Below are positions 44,612 through 53,232 of a stretch of 53,315 nt of DNA, one piece after another. The notes under the pieces are model-generated. The model saw nothing but the letters and a program-made list of their open reading frames with translations, ran no database searches and had not been told where the DNA came from. The translations under genes were made by a program, and so were the position numbers. The stretch comes from Thiomonas sp. X19 (GTDB taxonomy: Bacteria > Pseudomonadota > Gammaproteobacteria > Burkholderiales > Burkholderiaceae_C): NCBI RefSeq assembly GCF_900089495.1, contig NZ_LT605203.1:306185-359499 (forward strand), given 5' to 3'. Within the stretch, counting starts at the first letter, position 1, and the number at the start of each line of letters is the position of its first letter.

Positions 44612-45562
44612 TCAGTGCTGCAGCATCAGGTGCACCAGCAGGCCGAGCACGGCGAGCAAGAACGCCGTGGCGAGAAATTCGGGCGCGCGGAAAATGCGCA
44701 GCTTGGCGCTCAAGGTTTCGATCAGGGCGATGGCGAAACCCGCAACGAGAAGCTTCAGCAGCAAGGGCGGCAGCGCCGGCAGCAGCCACAGCACGCCGTC
44801 GGCCCGGCCGGCCAGGCCCCAGGGCAGAAACAGGGCGAAGCCAATGCAGGCGTAGTTGAACAGCTTGAGGCTGCTGGCCCATTCCACCAGGGCCAGATGG
44901 CGCGCCGAATACTCCAGCACCATGGCCTCGTGGATCATGGTGAGTTCCAGGTGGGTGGTCGGGTTGTCCACCGGGATGCGCGCGTTCTCGGCCAGCAGCA
45001 CCATGACGAAGGCGACGCCGGCAAACGCCAGGCTGGCGTGAATCGCCAGGGCGCGCGACTGCAGGGCTTCGGCGATGGTGGGCAGAAGGGTGCTGCCGGA
45101 GATCAGTGAGGAGGTGAACAGCACCATCAGCAAGGCCGGCTCGGCGAGGAAGCCCACCATCATTTCGCGCCGCGAGCCCATGCTGCCAAACGCGGTGCCG
45201 ATGTCCATGCCGGCCAGGGCGATGAACACCCGCGCCAGGGCGAACAGCCCCACCAGCGCGATGGCGTCGGCCACCGAGGCGAACGGCAGATCGGTGGACA
45301 GCGAGGGAATGATGGCGGCTGCCGCCACCATCACGCCGAACAGCATGTAGGGGACGGCGCGGAACAGCGGCGTGGCGTCTCGGGCGATGACCGCGTCTTT
45401 GTGGAACAGCTTGCGCAGCCGAGAATAGGGCTGCCAGATGGGCGGGGCCGAGCGGTTGGACAGCCAGGCCCGGCACTGCGCCACCCAGCCGGAAAACAGC
45501 GGAGCGAGCAAGGCCGAGGCGGCGACCGCGAACCCTTGGGTGAAGATGCTGGCCGCGTTCAT
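44612..45562 (-). CDS. hyfC: hydrogenase-4-like membrane subunit HyfC (NuoH-like)
   Basis: 316 residues with about eight membrane helices. PIWQPYSRLRKLFHKDAV near 41, GSMGSRREMMVGFLAEPALL near 124, AENARIPVDNPTTHLELTMIHEAMVLEYS near 189, and LIETLSAKLRIFRAPEFL near 279 are typical for HyfC/HycD/NuoH. The acidic loop links the peripheral arm to the membrane arm. The ATG overlaps the HyfB stop as ATGA. Confidence 0.9.
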   Translation of the reverse strand: MNAASIFTQGFAVAASALLAPLFSGWVAQCRAWLSNRSAPPIWQPYSRLRKLFHKDAVIARDATPLFRAVPYMLFGVMVAAAAIIPSLSTDLPFASVADAIALVGLFALARVFIALAGMDIGTAFGSMGSRREMMVGFLAEPALLMVLFTSSLISGSTLLPTIAEALQSRALAIHASLAFAGVAFVMVLLAENARIPVDNPTTHLELTMIHEAMVLEYSARHLALVEWASSLKLFNYACIGFALFLPWGLAGRADGVLWLLPALPPLLLKLLVAGFAIALIETLSAKLRIFRAPEFLATAFLLAVLGLLVHLMLQH

Positions 45563-47562
45563 CGCACCACCACCATGAGCAACACCAGCAGGGTGACGAA
45601 GCTGTAGAGCAGGTAGATGGAAATGCGCCCCTGCTGGATGCGCCCCACCCGTTGCGCCAGCCACAGCACGGCGTCGGCCAGCGGGGTGTAGAAGCGCGCC
45701 CAGAACTTGTCGCTCACCACCACGCGGTAGCGCGGCGCAGCATCGGAGGGCAGGGGCAGTTCGGCGTGGGTCTGGAAAAACGGCGCGAACAGGCGGCGGA
45801 TGGGCTGGCCGAAACCTTCGGCCGTGTCCTGCATGCGCGCGGTCTGGCCGGGCGCGCCGCAGTCCCAGGCGTCGGCGCGGCGCGTGCGCCCGGTGTAGAC
45901 GCGGTGGGTGAACCAGACTGTCAGGCCGATGACCAGGCCGCCCACCAGCAGCACGATTCCCGGGTCGTAGGAAGCACGCTGCGCCGACATCGGCACCAGC
46001 CAGAACCAGTTGCCGGTCTGCGCCAGAGGCTGCCCGAGCAGCAAGAGGTTGACGCGGTCGATCAACTGCAGCACCAGGCCTGGCAGCAGGCCGAGCAGGA
46101 TGCAGCCGGCCGCCAGCCAGACCAGGCCGAAACGCTCCAGCCAGCCGGCATCGTGCGCGTGCTCGAGTTGCGGCTCGCGATGCCGCCCGAGGAAAATCAC
46201 GCCGTAGAACTTCACCATGACATAGGCCGCCAGCGCCGCGGTGAGCACCAGCACGGCCGCACCCAGCGGAATGAGCATGTTGAAAAACGGCTGCGGCACG
46301 CTCGGCGTGAACAAAAACGCCTGCAGCAGCAGCCATTCGGCGATGAAGCCGTTGAGCGGTGGCAAGCCGGCGATGGCCAGAGTGCCGATCAACGCGGTCC
46401 AGCCGACCCAGGGCATGCGCCTGAGCAGCCCGCCCAGGCTCCCCAGGCTGCGCTGCTGGGTGGCATGCAGCACCGAGCCGGTGGCGAGAAACAGCAGGCT
46501 CTTGAAAAATGCGTGATTGAGCGCGTGGTAGAGCATGGCGGCCAGCGCCAAGGCCGCCAGCAGCGGCATGCCCACGCCATGGAACACCAGCGCCAGGCCC
46601 AGCGCAGTGAAGGCGATGCCGATGTTCTCGATCGAGGAATAGGCCAGCAGGCGCTTCATATCGTTCTGCACCGCGGCGAACAGCACGCCGAACAGGGCGC
46701 CGAACAGGCCCAGCACCAGCAGCGGCACGCCCCACCACCACAGCGGCGCGTGCAGCAAGCCGAAGCTCACGCGCAGCAAGCCATACAGCGCCGTCTTGAG
46801 CATCACGCCGCTCATCAAGGCCGAGACCGGCGAGGGCGCCGCCGGGTGCGCCTCGGGCAGCCAGATGTGCAGCGGCACCAGACCGGCCTTGGCGCCGAAG
46901 CCGAGCACGGCCAGGCCGAAGGCCACGCTGGCCCAGGCGGGGGAGAGCTGGTGCGCGCGCATCGCGGCGAAGGTGAGGCCGCCCATGCCACCAGCCATCA
47001 TCACGCCGAAGCACAGCAACAGGGCGATGGCGCCCAGATGCGCCAGCAGCAAGTAGGTGAAGCCGGCGCTGCGAATCTCGGCAATGCGATGCTGCGTCAC
47101 CACCAGGAAGTAGGAGGACAGCGCCATGACCTCCCAGGCGAGCATGAAGGTGTAGGCGTCGGCCGCCAGCATCACCAGGCTCATGCCGGCGAGAAACACG
47201 TGATATTGCAAGCCCAGCAAGCCCGGCGCCGCGCCCTCGCCCGTGCGGAAATAGCCGGCGGCGAACACCGATGTACCCACGCTCGAGGCACCGAGCAGGA
47301 GCAGGAAAAAACCGGACAGGGCGTCCAGCCGCAAATGCATGGGCAGGCCCGGCAGGCCGATGGCCAACTGCATCACCGTGGCCGGGGCGAACAGGGCCGC
47401 CAAACCCGCCCCGGCCATCACCGCGCTGCCCAGGGCGCCCATGGGGAAAAGGCCGTGGGCCACCCAGCGCGTCGAATGGGGCGCCAGCAAACCCGCCAGT
47501 CCGATCAGGATCCACCCCGAGACCACACCCAAAGCGACGGGCAGGGGCAGGAGGGCACTCAT
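45559..47562 (-). CDS. hyfB: hydrogenase-4-like membrane subunit HyfB (NuoL-like)
   Basis: 667 residues, close to HyfB length. It has proton-antiporter motifs WEVMALSSYFLVVTQHR near 143, GAKAGLVPLHIWLPEAHPAAPSPVSALMSG near 223 and LAYSSIENIGIAFTALG near 312. The C-terminal half extends past the core with further helices and a GRTRRADAWDCG segment near 575, as in HyfB/HycC. First gene of the operon hyfBCEFGI. No Shine-Dalgarno is visible before the ATG at 47562. The ribbon-helix-helix gene is divergent across a 67-base gap. Confidence 0.9.
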   Translation of the reverse strand: MSALLPLPVALGVVSGWILIGLAGLLAPHSTRWVAHGLFPMGALGSAVMAGAGLAALFAPATVMQLAIGLPGLPMHLRLDALSGFFLLLLGASSVGTSVFAAGYFRTGEGAAPGLLGLQYHVFLAGMSLVMLAADAYTFMLAWEVMALSSYFLVVTQHRIAEIRSAGFTYLLLAHLGAIALLLCFGVMMAGGMGGLTFAAMRAHQLSPAWASVAFGLAVLGFGAKAGLVPLHIWLPEAHPAAPSPVSALMSGVMLKTALYGLLRVSFGLLHAPLWWWGVPLLVLGLFGALFGVLFAAVQNDMKRLLAYSSIENIGIAFTALGLALVFHGVGMPLLAALALAAMLYHALNHAFFKSLLFLATGSVLHATQQRSLGSLGGLLRRMPWVGWTALIGTLAIAGLPPLNGFIAEWLLLQAFLFTPSVPQPFFNMLIPLGAAVLVLTAALAAYVMVKFYGVIFLGRHREPQLEHAHDAGWLERFGLVWLAAGCILLGLLPGLVLQLIDRVNLLLLGQPLAQTGNWFWLVPMSAQRASYDPGIVLLVGGLVIGLTVWFTHRVYTGRTRRADAWDCGAPGQTARMQDTAEGFGQPIRRLFAPFFQTHAELPLPSDAAPRYRVVVSDKFWARFYTPLADAVLWLAQRVGRIQQGRISIYLLYSFVTLLVLLMVVVR

Positions 47563-47585
47563 GGTGGGGTTGCGTTGAATGATGA

Positions 47586-47608
47586 ATCACATAAGATGTG
47601 CATCACAT
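47586..47608. promoter_or_regulatory. CACAT/ATGTG operator-like repeats between hyfB and the RHH gene
   Basis: ATCACAT at 47586-47592 and at 47602-47608 are direct repeats 16 bases apart. Between them ATGTG (47596-47600) forms a perfect inverted repeat with the first CACAT. The short, divergent gap of 67 bases next to a ribbon-helix-helix gene fits an operator that controls both directions. TAATAC at 47611-47616 could be a -10 for the plus strand. Binding by the neighbouring protein is inference. Confidence 0.55.
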
Positions 47609-47629
47609 ACTAATACAAGTCACCCCGCC

Positions 47630-47821
47630 ATGGAACAACGCACCAGCCGATTGACCGTCCTGATCGACCCGCAGAAGAAGGAATTGTTCGAGCATTTGTG
47701 CGCGCGCGAAGACCAGACGCCGTCGCAAGTGGTGCGGCGCCTGATCCGCGACTACATCGAATTCCAGCTCGGCCGGCCGTGGCGGCCGGGCGAGTCCATC
47801 GATGAAGCGTTGAAGCGCTGA
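47630..47821 (+). CDS. ribbon-helix-helix (CopG-like) regulator
   Basis: 63 residues from the ATG at 47630. A short beta strand (SRLTVLIDPQKK), helix one (ELFEHLCAREDQT) and helix two (SQVVRRLIRDYIEFQLG) give the ribbon-helix-helix pattern; the frame also continues upstream to 47579, which would overlap the operator-like repeats. Length and layout fit small DNA-binding dimers. It is divergent from hyfB and probably regulates that operon or itself; it could also be an orphan antitoxin, but no toxin gene follows. Confidence 0.7.
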   Translation: MEQRTSRLTVLIDPQKKELFEHLCAREDQTPSQVVRRLIRDYIEFQLGRPWRPGESIDEALKR

Positions 47822-47950
47822 GCGGCCGGCGGCGCAGGCCCGCGACGTGCCGCATTGCGCATTCGGCGCCGGTGGTTTGATGCCGCGCATCGCCGCGCCA
47901 TGGGGACGGTCTGTGCCATGAAACCGCAATAGGTTCGGGGAGCGTCGTTC

Positions 47951-48238
47951 TTTTGGTGGGAGGGCGAGACGCTGGTGGTCAACATCCTGGGCAAGCCCAG
48001 TGCGGGCGTTGACGCCATCGGCAAGCCCAAGGGCCCGCAACTCAAGGCCTGCGTGACCGCCGCACCGCGTGCCGGACGCGCGGCCGATCACATGGCGCGC
48101 TTTCTCGCCAAGGAGTTCGGCGTGCCGGCCTCGGCCATCGAGGTGGTGTTCGGCCGCATGAACGTCAACCGGCAGTTGCGCATCCGGGCGCCGCAAAAAC
48201 TGCCCCCGGTGTTTGAGCAAACCAGCCTGCCGGATTGA
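47951..48238 (+). pseudogene. DUF167/YggU family protein with unclear or broken start
   Basis: The translated core fits DUF167: FWWEGETLVVNILGKPSAG, then TAAPRAGRAADHMARFLAKEFGVPASAIEVVFG and NRQLRI. The homologous part starts at about 47951, but no ATG, GTG or TTG is present there in frame. A TAG lies at 47930-47932, four codons after an in-frame ATG (47918). A GTG at 47975 would give 87 residues but lose the first strand. Either a nonsense mutation, a non-standard start, or the GTG is used. The 129 bases before 47951 hold nothing I recognise. Confidence 0.55.
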
Positions 48239-48329
48239 CGCCTTGGCCGGCCAGCTTGTCGGCGGCCGCGGCCGCGCGCCTTACGGCGGCGGGCAAACAT
48301 GCCATCGGCATGCCAGCGACAATGTCCGG

Positions 48330-49268
48330 ATGGATTTCCTGGTTCTACTCCTGGGCGGCGCCGTGCTCGGCCTCGCCGGTGTGTTCGTGCATCTGGCCGA
48401 CACCTCCGCGAACATCGGCCCCTTTGCCAGCGCGTTCTGGCGCATGGCCATCGCCGCCCCGCTGCTGCTGGCCTGGGTGGCTTGGCAGCGGCAGCCGGTC
48501 ACCATCGTGGCACTGTCCGAGGCTGCAGCCGAGCCGCCCGGCACCGTGCAACTGCAGCACCGCCCCGCCCGCAACGCGCCGCCGGCGCTGCTGCAACACT
48601 GGCCGACGCGCTGGCTGACGGTGTTCACCGCGACCATGTTCGCGCTCGACCTGCTGCTGTTCCATGTCGCTGCCATCTGGACCACCGTGGGCAACGCCAC
48701 GCTCGAATCGAACTTCGCCCCTGTGGTCATCGCGCTGGCGTTCTGGGCCATCACCCGGGTGGCGCCGAGTTCGGTCTACGTCACCGGGCTGGTGGCGGCG
48801 CTGGCGGGCGCCAGCCTGATGATCGGCCCGAATTTCCACGACCCGCGCGCCCTGCTGGGCGACGCCTGCGGCCTGACCTCGGCGCTGTTCTACGCCGCCT
48901 ACCAGGTGGGCGTGCAGCAGGCCCGCCAGCGGTTGGCGACCGCGCCGCTGATGGCCGCCGTCACCCTGCTGGCGGCGCTGGTGCTGTGGCCCTTCGCCTG
49001 GTTCGAGGGCCGGCTGTGGCCCACCGCCGCCATCGGCTGGGTCTGGCTGGTGGGCCTGGCGCTGCTGGTGCAGATTGGCGGCCAGGTGGTCATTGCCTAC
49101 GCCGTGCGCCGGCTCAATCCGGCCCTGTCCTCGGTCGGCCTGCTGGTGCAGCCGGCCATGGCGGTGGTCTATGCCTGGGTGCTGCTGGGGCAGGCGTTGG
49201 CCGGCTGGCAGATCGCCGGCGCGGCGCTGGTGCTGGTTGGCATTTACCTGGCGCGGCGCGGCATGTAG
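48330..49268 (+). CDS. EamA/DMT-family transporter
   Basis: 312 residues, ten membrane helices in two EamA halves. ANIGPFASAFWRMAIAAPLLL near 26, VGNATLESNFAPVVIALAFW near 118, DACGLTSALFYAAYQVGVQQ near 178 and RLNPALSSVGLLVQPAMAVVYAWVLLGQAL near 262 are typical. A hydrophilic loop near 60-90 is longer than usual. Substrate unknown (amino acids, purines or drugs in relatives). The ATG at 48330 has only a weak ribosome site (CCGG). Convergent with the gamma-glutamyltransferase gene. Confidence 0.85.
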   Translation: MDFLVLLLGGAVLGLAGVFVHLADTSANIGPFASAFWRMAIAAPLLLAWVAWQRQPVTIVALSEAAAEPPGTVQLQHRPARNAPPALLQHWPTRWLTVFTATMFALDLLLFHVAAIWTTVGNATLESNFAPVVIALAFWAITRVAPSSVYVTGLVAALAGASLMIGPNFHDPRALLGDACGLTSALFYAAYQVGVQQARQRLATAPLMAAVTLLAALVLWPFAWFEGRLWPTAAIGWVWLVGLALLVQIGGQVVIAYAVRRLNPALSSVGLLVQPAMAVVYAWVLLGQALAGWQIAGAALVLVGIYLARRGM

Positions 49269-49307
49269 CGTCTGCCGTGCTGGCTCCTGCATGGAGGCTT
49301 CCACCAT

Positions 49308-49343
49308 GCGCTGATGCGCTCAATCCCTTGAACACATCAGCGC
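49308..49343. terminator. inverted repeat between convergent genes
   Basis: GCGCTGATG at 49308-49316 and CATCAGCGC at 49335-49343 pair over nine bases with an 18-base loop, in the 106-base gap between convergent genes. No T run follows, so a bidirectional terminator is only likely, not shown. Confidence 0.4.
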
Positions 49344-49374
49344 ACCGGCGCTTCAGGAGCAAACGCAGGGGCGC

Positions 49375-51012
49375 TCAGAACCCCACGGCCTGGCCGTCGC
49401 GGCGCGGGTCGCTGGCGGCGACATAGCCGTCGACAGCCGGGTCCCCCAGGCGCCAGATGAACTGGCCGGCGCCGAAGTCCTGGTAGCTGTCGCGGATGGT
49501 CGTGAGCCGGTGCCCCAGCGCGGCCAGGCCTTGCGCCACGGCCGCGTCCAGGCTCGCTTCCAGGCTCAGGCTGCCGTCGTGGTTCACCAGCCAGCGCGGC
49601 GCGTCGCAGGCGGTTTGCGGGTTCTGGCCCCAGTCCAGCATGCGGGCGAGGGTCTGCACATGGCCTTGCGGCTGCATGTGCGCGCCCATCACGCCGAAGG
49701 CCATGAGCGGCTGGCCGGCACGCGTGAGAAAGGCGGGGATGATGGTGTGGAACGGCCGCTTGCCCGGGGCGGCGACGTTGGCATGCGCCGCATCCAGGCT
49801 GAAGGCGTGGCCGCGGTTCTGCAGCGACACGCCCCAGTCCGGCAGCACCACACCGGAGCCGAAGCCCATGTAGTTGCTCTGGATGAAGCTGACCATCATG
49901 CCGTCGGCGTCGGCGGTGCTCAGGTAGACGGTGCCGCCGCGCGGCAAGGCGCCGGGGCCGAAGTCCTGCGCGCGGGAAGGGTCGATGCAGCGTGCGCGCT
50001 CGGCCAGGTAATCGGGGTCCAGCAGGTGCTCGGGCGCGCAGGCCATGGCCCCGGGTTCGGCGACATGGCGGTAGATGTCGGCGAAGGCCAGCTTCATCGC
50101 CTCGATCATCAGGTGCTGGGTGGCGGCCGCGTCCACCTTCAGGCTGCCGAGCTCGAAGCGCCTCAGCATGCCCAGCGCCATCAGCGCGGCAATGCCCTGG
50201 CCGTTGGGTGGAATCTCGTGCAAGGTGTGGCCGCGGTAGTCCTGCTCCAGCGGCTGCACCCATTGCGGCGCGTAGCCGGCGAGATCGGCCTCGGTCATGG
50301 CGCCGCCGTGCTCGCGTGCGTGCGCCGCCAGCGCCGCGGCAATCTCGCCACGGTAGAAGGCTTCGCCGCGCGTCGCGGCAATGGCGCGCAGGGCGCGGGC
50401 GGCGGCGGGGAAGCGAAAGACTTCGCCCAGCGCCGGCGCCTGCCCGCCGGGCAGGAAGGCCGCGGCGAAACCGGGTTGGCGTGTGAGCTCGGCGTCACCG
50501 GCCGCTGCCGCCCATTTCCGCTGCACCACCACCGGCACCGCGCAGCCGCGCTCGGCGTAGTCGATGGCGGGTTGCAGCACATCCGCAAACGGCAGCTTGC
50601 CGAACCTGGCCGAGAGCGCGGCCCAGGCGGCCACGGCGCCGGGCACGGTCACGCTGTCCCAGCCGCGCTTGGGTGGCTGCCGCGCATCCATGCCGTACTT
50701 GCGCTGGAAGTAGGCCGGGGTCCATGCCGCAGGTGCCGTGCCCGAGGCGTTCAGGCCGTGGAGTTGCCGGCCATCCCACAAGATGCAAAAGGCGTCGGAC
50801 CCCAGGCCGTTGCTCACCGGTTCCAGGATGGTGAGCGCCGCGGCGCTGGCGATGGCCGCGTCCACCGCATTGCCGCCAGCCAGCAGCATGCGCAAGCCGG
50901 CCTGCGCCGCCAGCGGCTGCGAGGTGGCCACCACGTTGCGCGCGAACAGCGGCAGACGCGTGCTGGGGTAAGTGGCGTGGCTGCCGAAGACCTGCATCGC
51001 CGCGCCGCTCAT
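49375..51012 (-). CDS. gamma-glutamyltransferase-like protein, YwrD type
   Basis: 545 residues. N-terminal NVVATSQPLAAQAGLRMLLAGGNAVDAAIA near 25, SNGLGSDAFCILWDG near 67, and the processing/nucleophile site with Thr in LPRGGTVYLSTADADGMMVSF near 364, followed by QSNYMGFGSGVV. HTIIPAFLT and MGAHMQPQGHVQ follow. The family is a self-cleaving Ntn-hydrolase that transfers or hydrolyses gamma-glutamyl groups. No signal peptide is visible, unlike the secreted Ggt. The ATG overlaps the stop of the upstream DUF2147 gene as ATGA, so they are co-transcribed. Confidence 0.88.
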   Translation of the reverse strand: MSGAAMQVFGSHATYPSTRLPLFARNVVATSQPLAAQAGLRMLLAGGNAVDAAIASAAALTILEPVSNGLGSDAFCILWDGRQLHGLNASGTAPAAWTPAYFQRKYGMDARQPPKRGWDSVTVPGAVAAWAALSARFGKLPFADVLQPAIDYAERGCAVPVVVQRKWAAAAGDAELTRQPGFAAAFLPGGQAPALGEVFRFPAAARALRAIAATRGEAFYRGEIAAALAAHAREHGGAMTEADLAGYAPQWVQPLEQDYRGHTLHEIPPNGQGIAALMALGMLRRFELGSLKVDAAATQHLMIEAMKLAFADIYRHVAEPGAMACAPEHLLDPDYLAERARCIDPSRAQDFGPGALPRGGTVYLSTADADGMMVSFIQSNYMGFGSGVVLPDWGVSLQNRGHAFSLDAAHANVAAPGKRPFHTIIPAFLTRAGQPLMAFGVMGAHMQPQGHVQTLARMLDWGQNPQTACDAPRWLVNHDGSLSLEASLDAAVAQGLAALGHRLTTIRDSYQDFGAGQFIWRLGDPAVDGYVAASDPRRDGQAVGF

Positions 51013-51533
51013 GGCTCGCGCACCCAGGTCTGGGTGCGGCCGAACAGCGAGATGCCGATGTAGCCGCGCACGTCCAGCTTGGCGCCGTCGTCCACCAGTC
51101 TGGCGTTGCAGTGGTAGGTCTTGCCGCTGTCGGGGTCGACGATCTCGCCGCCGCTGAAACTGTGCTGGTGTTCGGCGTCCTGGCGCAAGCCGGTGAGGAT
51201 GGTCAGGCCGATCATCGGCTGGTCCTTCAGCGCGCCGCTGCACAGGGTGCAGATGCGGTGCGGGTCGGCACCGGGCACCAGACTCTTGATGATGGTGCCG
51301 CTGTAGCTGCCGTCCGGTTGTTCGACGATGCGAATCAGCGCCTTGGGCTTGCCGGTCTTGTCGTCGATGGTCTTCCAGGTGCCGGCAATGCCCAGGGCCT
51401 GCGCCCAGCTCACGCTGGCCATGCCGGCCAGGCACAGCGCGAACAGCAGACGCGCCAGCGCCTGCGTCAGCCGCTGGCGGCCGGTGTCATGTCGCAGGGC
51501 GGGGCTGAGGGGGATGATGCGGGTTTCAGACAT
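51009..51533 (-). CDS. DUF2147 secreted protein
   Basis: 174 residues. A signal sequence ([21 protein letters not shown], cut near 46) precedes the DUF2147 domain: [21 protein letters not shown] near 49, [22 protein letters not shown] near 77, [17 protein letters not shown] near 105, and [18 protein letters not shown] at the end. Predicted periplasmic or outer-membrane lipocalin-like fold; function unknown. The ATG at 51533 lies inside the downstream end of the broken trhO frame, so the start may be slightly later. It overlaps the gamma-glutamyltransferase start. Confidence 0.82.
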   Translation of the reverse strand: MSETRIIPLSPALRHDTGRQRLTQALARLLFALCLAGMASVSWAQALGIAGTWKTIDDKTGKPKALIRIVEQPDGSYSGTIIKSLVPGADPHRICTLCSGALKDQPMIGLTILTGLRQDAEHQHSFSGGEIVDPDSGKTYHCNARLVDDGAKLDVRGYIGISLFGRTQTWVREP

Positions 51534-51807
51534 GGGGCACCTGTCGGGGTTGGGAGCGGTGAGGGGGTTGGAAGCACGAGCGGGATCGGGATGGATGTTG
51601 GCAGGGTGGTGATGGAATGCCGGACCGGATGCTGCAGCGGATGCGCGGCCTGCTGTGCCGCCTCGCCTTGCGGTGCCAGCGCGGGGTCGAGCGCCGTGCG
51701 CTCGTCGAACACGAAGCAGCCGCCGCTGTAGTGCGCGCCGCCCACCGGCTCGAAGTAATCGAGGATACCGCCGTCGAGCTGGTAGACGCGCTCGATGCCG
51801 GCGCCGG
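51467..51807 (-). pseudogene. trhO (tRNA uridine hydroxylase, rhodanese-like) C-terminal remnant
   Basis: On the minus strand the frame directly after the IS boundary reads [20 protein letters not shown] and [15 protein letters not shown], the end of the rhodanese domain and start of the C-terminal part of TrhO/YceA proteins. The start of the gene with the catalytic Cys is missing, cut off by the IS1-like element at about 51808. A Pro/Ala/Thr-rich tail with no family match runs to the stop at 51467. Not functional as it stands. Confidence 0.7.
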
Positions 51808-51836
51808 GTAGTGTCTCAGTTTGGATGTGACAGCCT

Positions 51837-52664
51837 TCAGTCGGCCAACCGCGCGATCTCTTCCAGCGTCCAGGCGTGATCGGCGATGCCGGCTTCCATG
51901 GCCGGCGTCACGCGCAGAGTCTTGTGGATGCGAGCGAAGTTGTAGTGCATGAAGTGCAGCGACACCGCATGCTCCAGGTTCTGTACCTTCTTGCTGAACC
52001 CATTGGTCAGCCGCGTGAAGCGACGCATGCTCATGCGCATTGTGAGATTCTGGCGCTCGACGTAGCTGGTCGAGATGTGCTTCGGGTCAGGGTTGCCCGA
52101 CACGACGCCTTGGGTGGTGCCACGGAACTCGGTCAGGCTGTAGCGGCGCTGATCTTCCTTCGGCGCTTCGCCGTACAGCTTGACCAGCATGGCGTAGTCG
52201 ATCTCGCCTGAGAAGGCTGCTTCGACGGCGGTGATGTATGCCTTGTGACCATCCGTGGTCAGCTGTACGCGACTTGCCATACGCCCAGCCAAATCCTGGA
52301 TGAACTCATGCGCATAGGACGCGTCCCGACGACCGACTAGGAACGAGGGTACGAGTTTGGTGTCGGCATCGATTGCCGTCCAGGTGTACACGTCGCCATA
52401 GCCAAGCTCACCACGATGCTCGGCTGTGACGTTCTTTTCCTTGCTGCCGCAGAAGGCCCAGATTTCATCGCACTGCACGCGCTTGCACGGCAGGTTGCGC
52501 ATGACCTCGTTCTGATAGAGCGAGCAGGAAAAACCAACATCCTCAAGCAGTTTCGTGACGGTGTTGATCGATACCCCGACAAGCCGCGTGATGGCGCGCA
52601 TGCTGTTTCCCTCGACCAGGAGGCCGATGATCTGTGCGCGCTTCTCAATGGGGAGTCGGTTCAT
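51837..52664 (-). CDS. IS1-like transposase
   Basis: 275 residues, one frame. The N-terminal helix-turn-helix part [20 protein letters not shown] and [20 protein letters not shown] is followed by a DDE core: [11 protein letters not shown] near 64, [18 protein letters not shown] near 98, [17 protein letters not shown] near 135, and [22 protein letters not shown] near 205 with the acidic Glu. NCBI usually labels this type as IS1 family without the frameshift. Intact and possibly active. Confidence 0.82.
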   Translation of the reverse strand: MNRLPIEKRAQIIGLLVEGNSMRAITRLVGVSINTVTKLLEDVGFSCSLYQNEVMRNLPCKRVQCDEIWAFCGSKEKNVTAEHRGELGYGDVYTWTAIDADTKLVPSFLVGRRDASYAHEFIQDLAGRMASRVQLTTDGHKAYITAVEAAFSGEIDYAMLVKLYGEAPKEDQRRYSLTEFRGTTQGVVSGNPDPKHISTSYVERQNLTMRMSMRRFTRLTNGFSKKVQNLEHAVSLHFMHYNFARIHKTLRVTPAMEAGIADHAWTLEEIARLAD

Positions 52665-52746
52665 GTTCAGGCCCTCGCTTGAACTGAACTATAGACCAGA
52701 AGAAGACAATTAGCAAGAGTTTATTTTCCGATTCGCTTTTTAACTA

Positions 52747-52776
52747 TTGCGTAACTTCTTTCTGGTGATCTAAAAT
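52747..52776 (+). promoter_or_regulatory. candidate promoter in the IS1-like end facing the winged-helix-like gene
   Basis: TTGCGT (52747-52752) and TAAAAT (52771-52776) are spaced 18 bases, and lie within the last 40 bases of the IS1-like element, pointing outwards. AGGAG precedes the ATG at 52812. The IS may therefore supply the promoter for the next gene; not tested. Confidence 0.35.
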
Positions 52777-52811
52777 CTGCGACACCGACCGACAAAAGTC
52801 AGGAGTAGCCC

Positions 52812-53232
52812 ATGAATAGCACACCGGAAGCGCAGAAGAGGGGCACGGGAGAGGCCGCCCAAAGCCAACAACCGTCCGAGCGCGAACGCTCGACCATCGA
52901 ATTTACATACACCGACTTGGACAATGCTATTGAGGTTGTTAAGGCGGTCCACAACGTTGGTGGAACAGCGTGCGACTATGACCAACTGGCTGCAGGTCTT
53001 GGGATGGAAGCCAAGGGTGGCGGCTTCCGAATGCGCGTACTTGGTGCGAAGGCATACGGCCTGTTGACCTACGAACGCGGAGGACGAATCACCCTGACTG
53101 AACTCGGTAAAAAGATCATCGACCCAGAGCATGCACGCTCGTCTCGAGTTGATGCCTTCTTGAATGTGGCCCTGTATCAGCGCGTCTACGAGCAATTCAA
53201 GGGCAGCCAGTTGCCGCCCCAAGCAGGGCTAG
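52812..53232 (+). pseudogene. winged-helix-like protein gene cut by IS1182 copy 2
   Basis: The frame starts at ATG 52812 with AGGAG seven bases upstream. A hydrophilic N-terminus is followed by FTYTDLDNAIEVVKAVHNVG, a CDYDQLAAGLGMEAKGGGFRMRVLGAKAYGLLTYERGG stretch that looks like a helix-turn-helix and wing, and LTELGKKIIDPE. At 53229 the CTAG junction begins and the last residues come from the IS. The original C-terminus is lost. I do not recognise the family; a DNA-binding role is inferred from the fold pattern. Confidence 0.65.

Larger units (their letters stand above)
51808..52788 (-). mobile_element. IS1-like insertion element
   Basis: It surrounds one transposase gene. The left end GTGTCTCAGTTTGGAT (from 51811) and the inverted right end GTGTCGCAGATTTTAGAT (52785 back to 52768) match at most positions with small gaps, and fix the limits to within a few bases. 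No clear target duplication seen. The element separates the trhO remnant from the winged-helix-like gene. Confidence 0.65.

Noticed and set aside
40933..47562. Functional NiFe hydrogenase-4 or formate hydrogenlyase
   Set aside because: The large subunit lacks all four NiFe cysteines and no maturation or formate dehydrogenase genes are present.
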